DNA of 64,000 nucleotides from assembly GCF_001640805.2 (NCBI RefSeq), contig NC_066833.1:2474243-2538242 (forward strand). Reading direction: 5' to 3'. The notes beneath the pieces are model-generated. The model was given only the letters and a program-made list of their open reading frames with translations, was not told where the DNA came from and ran no database searches. How positions within the stretch are numbered: position 1 is the first letter of the stretch; each line of letters opens with the position of its first letter. Position numbers and translations under genes: made by a program. Origin of the DNA: Lates calcarifer. Its lineage: Eukaryota; Chordata; Actinopteri; Centropomidae. Below are positions 33,370 through 44,209 of this stretch, piece after piece.

Positions 33370-34110
33370 TTTTTATTAAAGAGAAACACAAACATTCCTT
33401 GACAACATCACAAGTTATGTATGACAGTGCTAAAGACAAGAAAACAAAACACAAAAACAAACAAACAAACAAAAACCTTGGGGCCCAGAAAGCTGAATAG
33501 TACTAATGAGTGAAAAATACTAAATAGATAGATAGATAGATAGATAGATAAGTGGACAGTTAAGACATTCCAGCATACTGTGGGGTTCCCCTCAGTTAGA
33601 GAGGTATCTTGCTATAGGTAGCCACCTCCTCACAAAGACATCAGACCTTAATTGTAATTGAGCAGTTAAGGCCTCCATTCCATACACCTCCCTCAGCTTC
33701 TGTTTCCACTGTGCCACTGTAGGTGGCTGTGGATTCATCCATTTTATTGTCACCATTTTCCTAGCAGTCATCAAGAGTATATGTAACAAGTGCTTTTGGT
33801 CTCTAGTATACATGCCTTCAGGAGTTAGATCGAAAAGAAACTGACTTGGGGTGAATAGTATGTTAATTCCCAGAACTTTATCTATTTGCATTTTTACTGA
33901 TGGTAAATTTTTCCAACTGCAGAATTTTAAATTTTTATGTCCTGTAAAGCTAGCCCAATGCAGACCTACAGAGAAGAATCCAAGCAAATCTTAAGACTTA
34001 ACTTCCATTACACTACCCATCACTAACATTGCTTTCCATGGTCCTAAAGCACACTTGCTGGAATAAAGTAGTTCCATTTTGTAATGTTCTGTGCTGCTAT
34101 ATATGCAGAC
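33370..34110 (-). mobile_element. Tx1/L1-type LINE fragment in an intron of the SAMD3-like gene
   Basis: The minus-strand frame includes LLMTARKMVTIKWMNPQPPT and WKQKLREVYGMEALTAQLQL, the typical C-terminal tail of teleost Tx1-like LINE ORF2. An upstream piece encodes LLYSSKCALGPWKAML. A GATA microsatellite marks its 3' side (33,525-33,551). It is 5' truncated and non-functional. Confidence 0.75.
33525..33551. repeat. (GATA)n microsatellite
   Basis: About six GATA units end at AAGTGG, next to the 3' end of the minus-strand LINE piece. Confidence 0.93.
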
Positions 34111-34377
34111 TACATTAATATAGCTCAAGGCTCCACTTGTGTGTATATATATATGTATTTTATCAATATGTTTTATGTTGTAAGGGAACCATTGACAAGT
34201 CATTTGTTTTTCTCCATACAGATTAGTGCAGAATTCATGCAGCTGGTTTCCACTGATCTCCACCAGTCTTTCTTTGATGGACTTGACAAGTACATCCCAA
34301 GGCTGCTGGAAATGTACAGAGTTAGAAGTAGAAGCAGTTCTGACCTGCACATCCTGCTTCAGCCCCTTGATGTACAA

Positions 34378-35127
34378 GTAAGTATAGTCACATTTTACCC
34401 AATTCTTTAATCACAATCAATCAACATTGGTCCACCTGTAAAAATGGTGTCAGTCATATTCAAATCTAATGTGCTGAAAAGCTGTTACTGTCATTAGCTT
34501 ATCTGCATAAATAAATATATAATTATATTATAATTATAATAACATAATTCACTATTTGGCATAACTATACACAGAGGTCTATACAGACGATAATGTTTTA
34601 ATTAAGCACTTTTGGACACTACTCATTCTGTTTATCTGGCATGCAAGCACAGATTTTTTTTTCACAGTCTGTGCCTTGCATGATAGTAGTTAGCTATTAG
34701 TTGGCAAACCTTGATTGGACACTTACTAGTTTATTTTACAATCAATCATGGGACATTTTGAGTTTACTATTTATACTGTAATAATTCATAGTAGATATTT
34801 GGACATCAATACTAAATGCTCACCACTTATATAGCGGACTATATGATGAATTATGAGTGGTTGTAGATAAATCCCAGCCCCAGCAACTGGGAGCATAAAG
34901 TTCCACCCTTTTGTCCCTCCCATCAAATCAAACAGTTCCCCCCATCCATCAGTAATAACGTTTAACAGTTAAGATTTTTACCATAGCGTTGTTTTGATTA
35001 CCTTTTCCAACAGGACTTACATGGCATTACAGACAAGCCTTATATAATATTATAGTGCTACTCATAATGCTTTTAATTGCTACATTTGTCACAGTTTGTC
35101 GTCGTCGTTTCTGTTCTTATGTTTTAG
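34378..35127 (+). other. Intron of the SAMD3-like pseudogene
   Basis: AT-rich intron between donor CAA|GTAAGT and acceptor TTTTAG|TCT. No other feature was recognised. Confidence 0.5.
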
Positions 35128-35213
35128 TCTTCAAACCAGAAGAGAAGAGCAACTGCTTTGCTTGGACTTCCTGAAGGAGGATCCCTTCAATTTAATCTGT
35201 GCCTGCGAGATGT

Positions 35214-36251
35214 GTAAGTGAGTTGATTTCAATGTTGCATGTTTTTCACATTGAAAGACAATGAATTAGTTAAGGTAAGACAAAAAGCTAAACAATTTTA
35301 ATATGGTTTTCATTTAATACTGTAATGCACTTACCTACTCCTGAGTTGATATTTCAGTACATGTTAGAAAATCTTGAATCATAAACAAAAAAGTGCATTT
35401 TTAAATCTTTTCCAGTCATAATTGAAAGCATAAGCTTGTTTCTCTGCCATCTTTACAAATATAATATTAACAAACCTTTAACAGCATCAGAATAAACATT
35501 TGATAATTGTCTAGCACCATAATTTAGTTTGATACTGTTGGCAAGTTCAGATTTATGTTTTGATATTTGGTTAGCCATTTGATTTAAGACCCCATGTCTT
35601 ATGCATCATTTTATACACATTTACTCCAAATTTAGTCTATCATATCTGGATCACCGCAAGTAAAACAAAGTTTGTGGCTTTAAAACCAAAACAATTCATT
35701 TATGCCACTAATTGTACTTATCCATGGCACTTCAGTACAGCTGTTATAACTTCTGAATTTTTGACAGTTGTTTTCCAAAACATACACACATAATAAACTT
35801 ACAAAACTATATGAGTAACTTTGTTTTCAAACAAAACTAATTATGCCTTATCATGGCCCTAATTATGGTCTTTTCCCTAAAAGCCAAGTACGAAACTAGG
35901 CGGGCATGTGTTTCAATGTACATCTCCATTGTTCTGATTTTGGGAACAAAGTTAAATTACATTGAATTAATACTGATGTTGAAGTAGGATTTTACTATTT
36001 AGGTTAAATGGCTCCTTGTCATTTGGGGTTTCCTTTGTGGTGTTGCCTTTGTTGTCATTGTGTCTTTCCCAACATAGTGTGATAAAAGTTAGGTACAGTC
36101 AAGTCAAATCAGGGCAGGAGGAAAGAGAGCATAGCACAATGCAGGTTCACATAAAGAAAAATCAGACTAATCATGAAACAAATAATAATTACAGTAGGAC
36201 TCATAATAGTGACGATACATGCTTAATTACTGAATTCTTTATGTTCTTTAG
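35214..36251 (+). other. Last intron of the SAMD3-like pseudogene
   Basis: AT-rich, between a strong donor GT|GTAAGTG and acceptor CTTTAG|ACT. The phases across this junction do not join cleanly, which is consistent with decay. No other feature was seen. Confidence 0.45.
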
Positions 36252-36599
36252 ACTTCCAGTTCACCAGAGGAGGCTACAAAAGGAGTGGATGTTGGCCTTC
36301 TCATTGTTGCAGAGGAACGTGGAAGCAAAGAGGAGTTGCTAGCAAAAGAGATCATCGACGTTGCTGTTATTCTGGAGGAGCACATCGTTCTGCATGAGCT
36401 AAGAAATATTTCTAATGCCTTTGCTACACTGATGGGTCTTCTTTACTGCCTAACATAGACCATCCCAAAGGACTGAAATATACATTTGAGCTCATACAAA
36501 AAGTTTTCATGGGCATTGGTAGTGGAAGTTGTTCTGCCAAAGTACACAGACTTTGCAACAGGCTGCTTCAAAGCAAAGTGTAGTGGCTTGTCCGTCACA

Positions 36600-36745
36600 T
36601 GTATTATATATCTCCTTGTTCTTTCAGGGGTCTTTGTTGAACACTATTTTGGTGCTTACTGTATTGTTTTGTTTTTTGCTTTTTTTTCTTTTGCAGCAGT
36701 ATTTTAGTATATGGAGACTGTAAACCCAAGCTTGTAGTAGTCGTC
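36600..36745 (-). pseudogene. 3' flank of a decayed LGWG short gene
   Basis: TCTTTCAGGGGTCTTTGTTG and ATGGAGACTGTAAACCCAAG match the region between the short and long LGWG genes at 26,160-26,440, in the same orientation. It is separated from its gene body (37,500-37,680) by the hAT piece at 36,746. Confidence 0.65.
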
Positions 36746-37499
36746 TAGTGTTTCCCAACCTTTTTGAGCCACGGCACATATTTTACATTAGAAAAATCAC
36801 AAGGCACACCACCAAACAAAAATGTCACAAAAAGTATATTTATTGAAATATAATGAAAAACTCATCATACTTCTCATTTGTCAGAAACACTTTAAGTTCC
36901 TCCCGCAGCTCATACACACAGGCTAAAACTTTGCCACAGGACAGCCACTGGACCTCCATGTGGAGCAGTAACACTTTATGTTGCGCTCCCATTTCCTCAC
37001 ACAGTGATGCGAACATGTGACTTTTTACAGGTCTCGTCTTCACAAAGTTTATCATGCGCATAGCATTTTCCAGTACAGCAGCTAGGTCTGCCGGCAATGT
37101 CTTGGCAACGAGTGCTTCCCGGTGAGGAAAACAATGCGTCGCAATGACATCTGGATTTTGCTCTTTCACTCTGTTTACAAATCCTTTGGTGTGCCCGAGC
37201 ATGGCAGCTGCTCCATCGGTGCAAACACACAGTTCTGCCACTTCAGTCCTCCTTGTTCAAGGTACTCTGACACATCTCAAAAAATTTCCTCTCGTGTTGT
37301 TCTTTCTGGCAATTCCTTGCAAAACAGAAAGTTTTCTCTGATGATGTCTCCATCTACAAAACACACATTTGCCATAAGTTGTGCATATCCACTGATATCC
37401 ATAGATTCGTCGATTTGCAATGCAAATTTCGCACTAATGCACAACTTTTCCAAAAACTATTTTTTCAATGTCAGCAGACATGTCTTCAATACGTCTGGA
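36746..37499 (-). mobile_element. hAT transposase fragment (ZBED5/FAM200-like), fused to an LGWG gene copy
   Basis: The terminus TAGTGTTTCCCAACC with following TTGAGCCACGGCACA is a standard Charlie-type hAT end. The minus-strand coding pieces read, in order: an IDESMDISGYAQLMANVC-type segment, FLFCKELPERTTREEIF, then, after a frameshift near 37,230, the [14 protein letters not shown] block, and finally [20 protein letters not shown]. These are the RNase H-like core of a hAT transposase. A stop and frameshifts make it inactive. It is a different hAT lineage from the copies at 22, 46 and 54 kb. Its 5' side abuts the middle of an LGWG short gene with no terminal repeat seen there. Confidence 0.8.
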
Positions 37500-37680
37500 A
37501 ACAGTCCATTAGTTGGTGATGGACTGCCATCTTCCTCCTCCACTGATTGATGATCAGAATCTGGTTCTGGGGGGTCATCTTCAGTAATAACATTCATTGC
37601 TGTCAGGGTTCACTGCTCAGCTTTGGTCACTAAATATCCAGCAGCCCAACCCAAAGCAAAGAATGCCTTTTTTTTTTGCA
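37500..37680 (-). pseudogene. LGWG-family short gene, central copy, broken
   Basis: The minus-strand translation gives AFFALGWAAGYLVTKAEQ, a stop, then TLTAMNVITEDDPPEP and HQSVEEEDGSPSPTNGLFP, clearly homologous to the 83-aa protein. The initiator is lost: the family's AAAATGGCATTC is AAAAAAGGCATTC here. An in-frame stop follows codon 20. The membrane-helix end has been replaced by hAT transposase sequence, starting at the NGLFP codons. Confidence 0.8.
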
Positions 37681-37699
37681 CGAGATGATGTTTGTAGTG

Positions 37700-38095
37700 T
37701 AGATTGTTGTTTCCTCTGCTCCTTTTGTTTTTCTTTTGTTTCTGTCCACAACAGAAAATGTGGGGGATGAGTTGATATGTTGTTTGTTGGCCAGCCCTGA
37801 GCTGGGCTGTGACTGGAGGCTTGTCTGGGATCAAATTAATTAATTAATCAAATTCAAATCAAATTAATTAATTTTGGTGATATGAACTTCAGTCTTTGTG
37901 GTATTTTGACCAGGTCTGGTTTGTGTTGGTATCTTCTGTATGTGTTTGTGTGTGTATTGGTACTGTATTTTATGGAGACTGTAAACCCAAGCTCGTAGTA
38001 GTTAGTGATACCGTCATTCTGTGACATCATCTGATGACCCATTCGATCGAGGACACAGCGACGTTGAACGTGACGTCTACACATCTTTCAACAAA
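37700..38095 (-). repeat. Decayed LGWG promoter region, central copy
   Basis: ATCTGATGACCCATTCGATC and GAGGACACAGCGACGTTGAA match the CRE cassette upstream of intact copies, but the CRE itself is altered (TGACATCA at about 38,019-38,026). A second copy of the ATGGAGACTGTAAACCCAAG phrase at 37,972 shows an extra rearrangement. Confidence 0.6.
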
Positions 38096-38380
38096 CTCAT
38101 CCGTTTTATTTTGGATTATGTTTATGATGCTTTTGTACTTTGTTTGAATGATGTATTATTTGGTTTTACAAACTATAAAAAGATTTAGAGAATGATTTTT
38201 TTTTCTTTTTAATCTTATGATATTGCTGGCCACATTTTACATCCATAAATGTAAGGTATTAAAAATGAAACCCTCTTTTCAAATCTTTAAAGAAGAAGTG
38301 GAGTCCTATGTTAAAACAATAGCTACCTATTGTAACAGCAAAGCTGGAAAAACATTGAATTTGAGCTCCAAATGTAATTA

Positions 38381-39374
38381 GGGCCCGAGCAACGAGTTGC
38401 ATGGGCCCAACGGGGCCATGCAACGAGTTGCAAGGACCCTCTTGTTTTCGTTCGGTTTTTTTGTTGTTATTATTTTTTTTCTTTTTTTCCCGCCTCCTAA
38501 ATCACGTTTTTGAGGGCCTAAACATGCGTGAAAACTCATGAAAATTTGCAGACGCATCAGGCATGGCGAAAAATTTAAGTATTTAGGGGTCTTGAGCATG
38601 GGCGTGGCAAAATGGCCTCAGTAGCGCCACCTACATTTTTAAACGGAACAGCCCCTCAAGCCCGTTGCGCCTAAAAATCTGAAAATCTACACACATATGT
38701 AACATCCCATGACGCACCAAAAAGTCTCTTGGAGCCATATTCTAAACCCAACAGAAAGTATTTTTATTTTGACCGGAAGGTGACATTTTTGGCCATTTCC
38801 AGGGGTCGCTTGAACGCGAACTTGTCCTAGACGCATTATCCGATTGACTTCAAAATTTGATAAAATGTTATTAAGCCATAGACGAAGTTAAATTGCGGAA
38901 GTTTTGAGTTTCCATTGAAGGGCGTGGAAGTTATGGCCCCTCAAAGTTCGATCACTCGCCACGAAACAGGAAGTTGCTTTAAATTTGCTTTATTTCGGCC
39001 ATACTTTGTCCAAACTGCATCAAACTTTACAGGAATGTTAATGGTACCTATCTGCACACATCCATATGTCAATATTCATACAATTGTTGTAGCGCCACCT
39101 ATTTATAGCAGGAAATGACATATTTTATAGTGTGATGTCCAGTTTCTAGACGGGTGACCAGATTCACTTCAAATGTTGTCAGGACAGACTTAAGGACCTA
39201 CGGAAGACTGGCTCCGAAAATTGTGAGTTTTGGTCGAAGCGTGTGCCTGTTCTGGCCTGTCAAAGTTGAACATCTCCAATCTTTCATACAACACTGAAAT
39301 CTTGGGGCGTGATTTACTGCTTTATCCTATAGATGGAGCCATTGTATTACTCTGATGGGTTTTTGGAAGGGGGT

Positions 39375-39418
<44 letters not shown>

Positions 39419-39890
39419 GGGGAGGGGAAGAGGAGTTGATTGAGTCTGTGAGAAGCTGCCACAGGGAGGTCACAGTCAAGAGAGCCAAGAGCTGTCACAG
39501 ATGATGAGCTCTGAAAAATATTATCACAGAAAATAATTAGCATAAAAGCTTTTATTTTAAATTTTTTGTTGCCACAAATTCAGGTTTCTTACAGCATCTT
39601 CCTTATTGTATTGTATTATTATTTCCTACTCATCTTCTCCCATATGTCTCCCCTTGGCCAAAGCTGAGCGTGATAATATTTTTCAGATGATGAGCTCTGA
39701 AAAATATTATCACAGAAAATAATTAGCATAAAAGCTTTTATTTTAAATTTTTACATCTCGAAAGTGTGAACTGTTACGCCAGCGTGTGCCCTCGACCTGC
39801 GTTGACCCCGCGGTTGCCGGGGTCCCGCGGTCGCCGCTCCCCCGACGGGCGCCGGGTGCGAGGGCCCGTTCAACGCTGCTCGCAGCTTTA
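38381..39890. mobile_element. Common teleost repeat (GGGCCCGAGC... GCAGCTTTA)
   Basis: It begins GGGCCCGAGCAACGAGTTGC and ends GGGCCCGTTCAACGCTGCTC then GCAGCTTTA. Inside are phrases such as GGGCATGGGCGTGGCAAAAT-type sequence and TAGCGCCACCTA, which recur in very many fish genomes. It has no transposase frame. It contains a GT microsatellite and an internal direct repeat of about 65 bp (GATGATGAGCTCTGAAAAAT at about 39,500 and 39,686). I do not assign a family name. Confidence 0.75.
39379..39414. repeat. (GT)n microsatellite
   Basis: About 18 GT units inside the teleost repeat. Confidence 0.95.
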
Positions 39891-39935
39891 ATGTAGTTTT
39901 GTCATCTTAATGTAGTTTTTATTTTTTTTTTACAC

Positions 39936-39979
<44 letters not shown>
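39936..39979. repeat. (TA)n(TG)n compound microsatellite
   Basis: About seven TA units pass into about 15 TG units. Confidence 0.94.
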
Positions 39980-39985
<6 letters not shown>

Positions 39986-40173
39986 AACAAAACAAAAACA
40001 CATACTTGTGTTCTGTCCATAACCCCTGGCGTTGTATATTTGTTCATTTGTTTAGCTGTTGGCTTTGATTCTTTTTTTTCCCCTTTTTTTCCTTTATTTA
40101 TTTATTTTACTATTACACGTGTTGTGTTAATGTTGTTAATAAAGTTTAAAAAACAAACTCGTCCTATGCTAAA

Positions 40174-40340
40174 ATGGCAGTTCTTCTGGGTTGAGGGCTT
40201 GGTTATTTGGTCACTACAGGTGTTTGGAGATCCCTCACAGCTGTACCTCAAGAAGAAAGAGAGGAGAATGGTGTTCAACAAAGACCCTGAAAGAACCAGG
40301 AGATGAATCAGAGGCTGCACAAATACATGAGGTGAGACCA
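40174..40340 (+). pseudogene. LGWG-family long gene, fragment with an early stop
   Basis: The family context CTAAAATGG is present and the start reads MAVLLG followed by TGA (40,192-40,194) where the family has TGG (Trp). Beyond the stop, GLGYLVTTGVWRSLTA and EEREENGVQQRP remain readable with frame slips. The copy is cut at 40,340 by the terminal repeat of a DNA transposon, within the stretch that in intact genes encodes AQINEVRP. Confidence 0.8.
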
Positions 40341-42530
40341 TAGACTGTATATAAAGATGGACGTAGCCACGGTGACGTCAACCATTGGTTTGTGAACTGC
40401 CGTTTTGAAGCTTCGACTTTGGAAATTGCCTTTCGCCATCTTGGTATTTTTGCAACCAAAAACACCGGCAACCTGACAGCACCGGTTTCACAGCTTCGCC
40501 ATGCTATGTCGCCAAGTTAGCTTCCATAATTTGATGTAAATTTTATCGCTGTGTTAAAAATGTAGTTACGTTGTTTAAGTTAAGTATACGTTACCTAACT
40601 TTGCGATTGCTAAGTTACAGTAGGTTGTCAATGATATCAGCTAGCTAAGGTTGTAAGGAAATTTTCTGGAATAATGTAGTGTCCAGATAATAGTATGGAA
40701 CTCATCTAATGAGAGCTCACCTCCCTCACCACCTGCTGACCAACTTCTATCAGTCAGCTACAGAGAGCCTCCTGACCTACTGCTGCACCATGTGGTTCAC
40801 CAGCTGAGGGCGAGCGTACCATCGGCTCAACACTACTCACCCTCACAGACAGGACCCCACTCACCCCGTTAGGGTTAACTGTAAATTGTGCACTACATTA
40901 TTTAGTTTGTTTATTTATTACATTCATCTGTCTGGTGTTGCTGAATTAATGTACTTCTCCACTCGTAATAAAGCTATTAATGAAGATCAAATGACAGATA
41001 TTACTTTGTTCTGTCCCCATAATTGTCTTATGTACTGATCCATTTTAATGACACTGAAAACACAGATTCACCAAAGTGTCCTGTTAGTGAAACAGTGAAC
41101 AGTGAAATGTAAGTAATGAAAAATGCACTCTGTACCATTATCACAGTAAGTTTATTTAAAATGTAATACAACAAACTGATCACAAGTTACAAAGGTGGGT
41201 CCTGATTGCGTTTCTAGCTGACTTTTGACTGCTGCAGTGGACCCATCATGTGAGAACTAAGGATGTTGTTGATGCAGTCTCTCTTCTCTAAGGCCAGATG
41301 AATGGCATCAAATACACTGCTCCGTGAGGTTGCTCCTTCTGTTGGTACAGTCATTCAGTTTTCACAGTGTGGATACCTTTGAATTACAATAAAAGACAAA
41401 CACTTTAGTTAAGACATGGTGGATCACAATGAATCACATACATGAGCCCGCTGTCAGGGGCCTAAATGTCTGCTTCATTTGAGGACTATCATGTACAACA
41501 GAGATCCTAACGTGTTTATGATTCATGACTCTCCTCGTCATATCGTGAACAATTGATGACACCGTTTTAACCACATGTAAATTATCTAAACATCATGTTA
41601 ACCTGAACCACACAGTTTTATTAACGTGCTTTAATGCAGTGCATTACACTGGAACAGTGCACTTTGTTTGTTTGCCAGAGGTATAAAACAAATGCAGTTA
41701 GCTTAATATTGGTTTAACATACTTTTTATCGGGCGCTGTCTTAATACTCCCACAGTCTGTGGTTAACACAGGTAGTCAGCCTGGCGATGCCACGAACTGA
41801 TAGTATAGTATAAACGCAAAGTTATCCGCTAACGCTAGCATGAGCTAGTTAGCTTGGTTAGTTGATTCTGCTGAGCGAGGCTGAAATGGTCAGAAGTGAA
41901 GTTGCCCTGTCTCACTTATTTCACCTGTTTGCAGAATCAGCATCTGTTTACTCAGTGCCAGCCGGTACGTGTAACATTAGCAAGGTGCATCCATAATTCC
42001 CGTAACTGTGTGAGCGGGATGCTAATTTTGGAGAAACACAGGCTTAAAACAAAATGTACTTACCAAGAGATGAAGAGCCGTCTCATTGGAGTCTATTAGT
42101 ACAACCGAAAGCCACATGAAACATTTTCAGGCGAGCACAATGTTAACATGAACTCTGCTATCAGTTCACCAGATAACAGCTCCGAGACGAACCGCTCTGT
42201 CCTCTGTCATGATTGACAGCTGTCAATCATACAGTACCACGCACTAAAGCATACCCTGCTTTATCGTCTGTTGTCCTCTAAATGCGGCCGTCATTTACAA
42301 AATCAACATCATGCTGTATTGAAGAAGACTGACATCTAGCGATTGAGACCATAAACTCATCAGGACAATGTTTACTGAGGTATTAAATCAAGTGAGAAGG
42401 AGGGCCATTTTATCACAGACTTCTTTTTGCAACCACACGTGTCGCCTCCTGCTGGCCAATCAATAGAATACAGAAGCCTTGGCTTCATTTTTCAGACCCG
42501 GAAACGACGTCCCTTTTTATATACAGTGTA
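40341..42530. mobile_element. Non-autonomous DNA transposon (about 2.2 kb) with 24-bp terminal inverted repeats
   Basis: The left end is TAGACTGTATATAAAGATGG. The right end in reverse complement is TACACTGTATATAAAAAGGG, followed inward on both sides by ACGT. Only three mismatches occur over about 24 bp. The interior has no transposase. I recognise the ACTGTATATAAA-ended element as widespread in teleosts. It truncates an LGWG pseudogene. Confidence 0.75.
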
Positions 42531-42609
42531 GCCGTCACGTTTACTGAAAAATATAATTTAAATTGTTCTCAAAGAGAATATAATAAACTATGTAAACTGA
42601 TCCTGCTGC

Positions 42610-43585
42610 CTCTGGTTCACTTTGATTAAACATTTTATGATGTATAATAATTCCTCATCAGTACTACCGAATTCATTGATAGGGCAATGTAATCTGATTG
42701 ATAAAAAATGTAATAATAAAGTTATTAGTAGTTGCTTGAAAGCCAAAATGTTTCATGTTGATTATGACAGAGGGTTTATTTGGCAGGGATCTAATTCTGT
42801 TACTAGACAAAGCATACTTGAAATTTATCAAATGGACCATTTTACCTAAAGTTAAGGAAACACACTTTAAAATCTTAAACAAAATTTATCCTGTGGCGGA
42901 ATTCCTCAAAAAAAGATTTGGTTTCAAGGTGGATCAGTGTTGTTTTTGTAGTGATGAAGATGAAACTCTGGAACATTTGTTCTTTTTTCTATGTCCTATT
43001 ACACAATGTTTTTGGCGTGATATAAAAAACTGGATTTGTGTAATGATGTGCCACATTTTGAATTATGTCATATTATTTTTTTATGTGGATCATCTAGCCT
43101 TATTTATGTGAGACACTATTAACATCATAATACTGTTGGGTAAACATCATATCCATTGTGTTAAATGGAGGAACTCTAAGCCAGCCTTCCTTGGATTTAT
43201 GAATGACTTCAAGTTGTTCTTTTCATCACTTAAAAAGATGACAAGTAAATATGCCATGAAATTAAGCCTAGATTTTGCCCGTCTTCTGCTATTCTAAATT
43301 ATAACTAATTTTTATTTTATTTTATTGCCTCTCTGCTCCATTTTGTGTTCAATTTAAATGCCTGTTAAAATGCATTTTTTCATTTTTCGCACCTTATCTT
43401 ATCTGATACTGTTTTGGTGTTGTTTATCTTTTGTTTTGTTCTGTTCTTTTTGCTCCATGAATCCCCTAATGTTATACTTTGCACTTTTATACTGCACTGA
43501 TTTGTCAAGTGTAATATTGTTTTTGTCCTCTTTGAGAATTTGTATTTTCAATTGCTTATTAATAAAAAAAATGTTATCTAGCTAA
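42610..43585 (+). mobile_element. LINE 3' end (Tx1/L1-type), decayed
   Basis: Across frame breaks the translation gives ILPKVKETHFKILNKIYPVA, then CCFCSDEDETLEHLFF and CPITQCFWRDIKNWI. This is the CxxC...H...CP-FW zinc-knuckle motif at the C-terminus of L1/Tx1 ORF2. The 3' UTR is T-rich and ends near AATAAAAAAAATG at 43,560. It is non-functional. Confidence 0.8.
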
Positions 43586-43639
43586 TTTCACACGTTATTT
43601 AATTCATAAAATGGGATTAAACACTCACTGAGCCAAGAT

Positions 43640-43860
43640 TAAAAAAAAAAAAAAAAAAAGCAGTCACGTTCGACGTCGCTGCGTCCTCGACCGAATGGGC
43701 CGTCAGATGACGTCACAGTTAAAATGACGCTTCAAAGTGTCACAGTTACCATAGAAACCAAGCCTTGTTAGTATCCCTGAGACCACTGAACACGTCAACC
43801 AACCGATCCTTCACTTGTGGACTGACACAGAACAAATACAAGACAGGGAGCCGAGGAATC
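43640..43860 (+). promoter_or_regulatory. CRE plus X-box-like cassette upstream of the 302-aa LGWG gene
   Basis: A run of about 20 A residues (43,640-43,659) precedes the cassette. A perfect TGACGTCA is at 43,708-43,715 and GTTACCATAGAAACC at 43,745-43,759. The 5' CG-rich part (TTCGACGTCGCTGCGTCCTC) is nearly the same as in the other arms. The coding ATG lies about 450 bp further on because this copy has an extra leader segment. Confidence 0.5.
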
Positions 43861-43862
43861 AA

Positions 43863-44209
43863 CCTTGCTAGAGTGATGTGCAGTAAATCACGGGCACATA
43901 TTTGTACTCAATTCACCACCATGGTTTTAAAAAGTATCCAGGTTCTAACACTTGAAAAGGAGCAGGACCTTCGGTCTAAGATTTAAGGATATAGCCTGAC
44001 TACACCACCCCGGAACTTCCACCTCCGCAAATACTCACAATTTCCCTCAATTAGACAAACACTGACCCAATAAAGGGCACAGAGTTCCTTTCACACACTC
44101 TATGGTCGATCAGGAAGAGATATAGATGTTTCATTAGCTAATTGAACACCAGTGTAGATATTGACTTAACAATCTACACATTTTTTAACAAATTCATCTC
44201 ACGCACAAA
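43863..44209 (+). repeat. Extra leader segment in front of the 302-aa LGWG gene
   Basis: From GAGTGATGTGCAGTAAATCA to about TAACAAATTCATC this segment is absent from the leader of the 51,186 gene, where GGAATCAAC runs almost directly into the ATG region. It matches, inverted, 19,640-19,930 at the outer left flank and partly the S1 segment. It is therefore transposed material acting as leader here. Confidence 0.65.

Larger units (their letters stand above)
32260..36583 (+). pseudogene. SAMD3-like multi-exon gene, decayed
   Basis: The 5' coding part resembles the fish 'sterile alpha motif domain-containing protein 3-like' family: an N-terminal PB1-like segment (MLLHIILVDDDTQRVQIETL, later DLTDMSELPP-type sequence), a Ser-rich linker, then KQIEDVAKALVEKHPCL. 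Near 32,860 the frame shifts to KMGNLCQKFRITGCPELTVN, meets TGA near 32,935, then moves to a third frame (WKMVDSLMESTFGLLRKEI, DRWPALFSERQ). Candidate exons follow at 34,222-34,377 (ISAEFMQLVSTDLHQSFF), 35,128-35,213 and 36,252-36,583. In the last one a one-base loss near 36,456 turns LLYCLNIDHPKGLKYTFE into an early stop. At least three disruptions argue for a pseudogene. The genuine splice sites show it was once a spliced gene, not a retrocopy. Confidence 0.7.
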
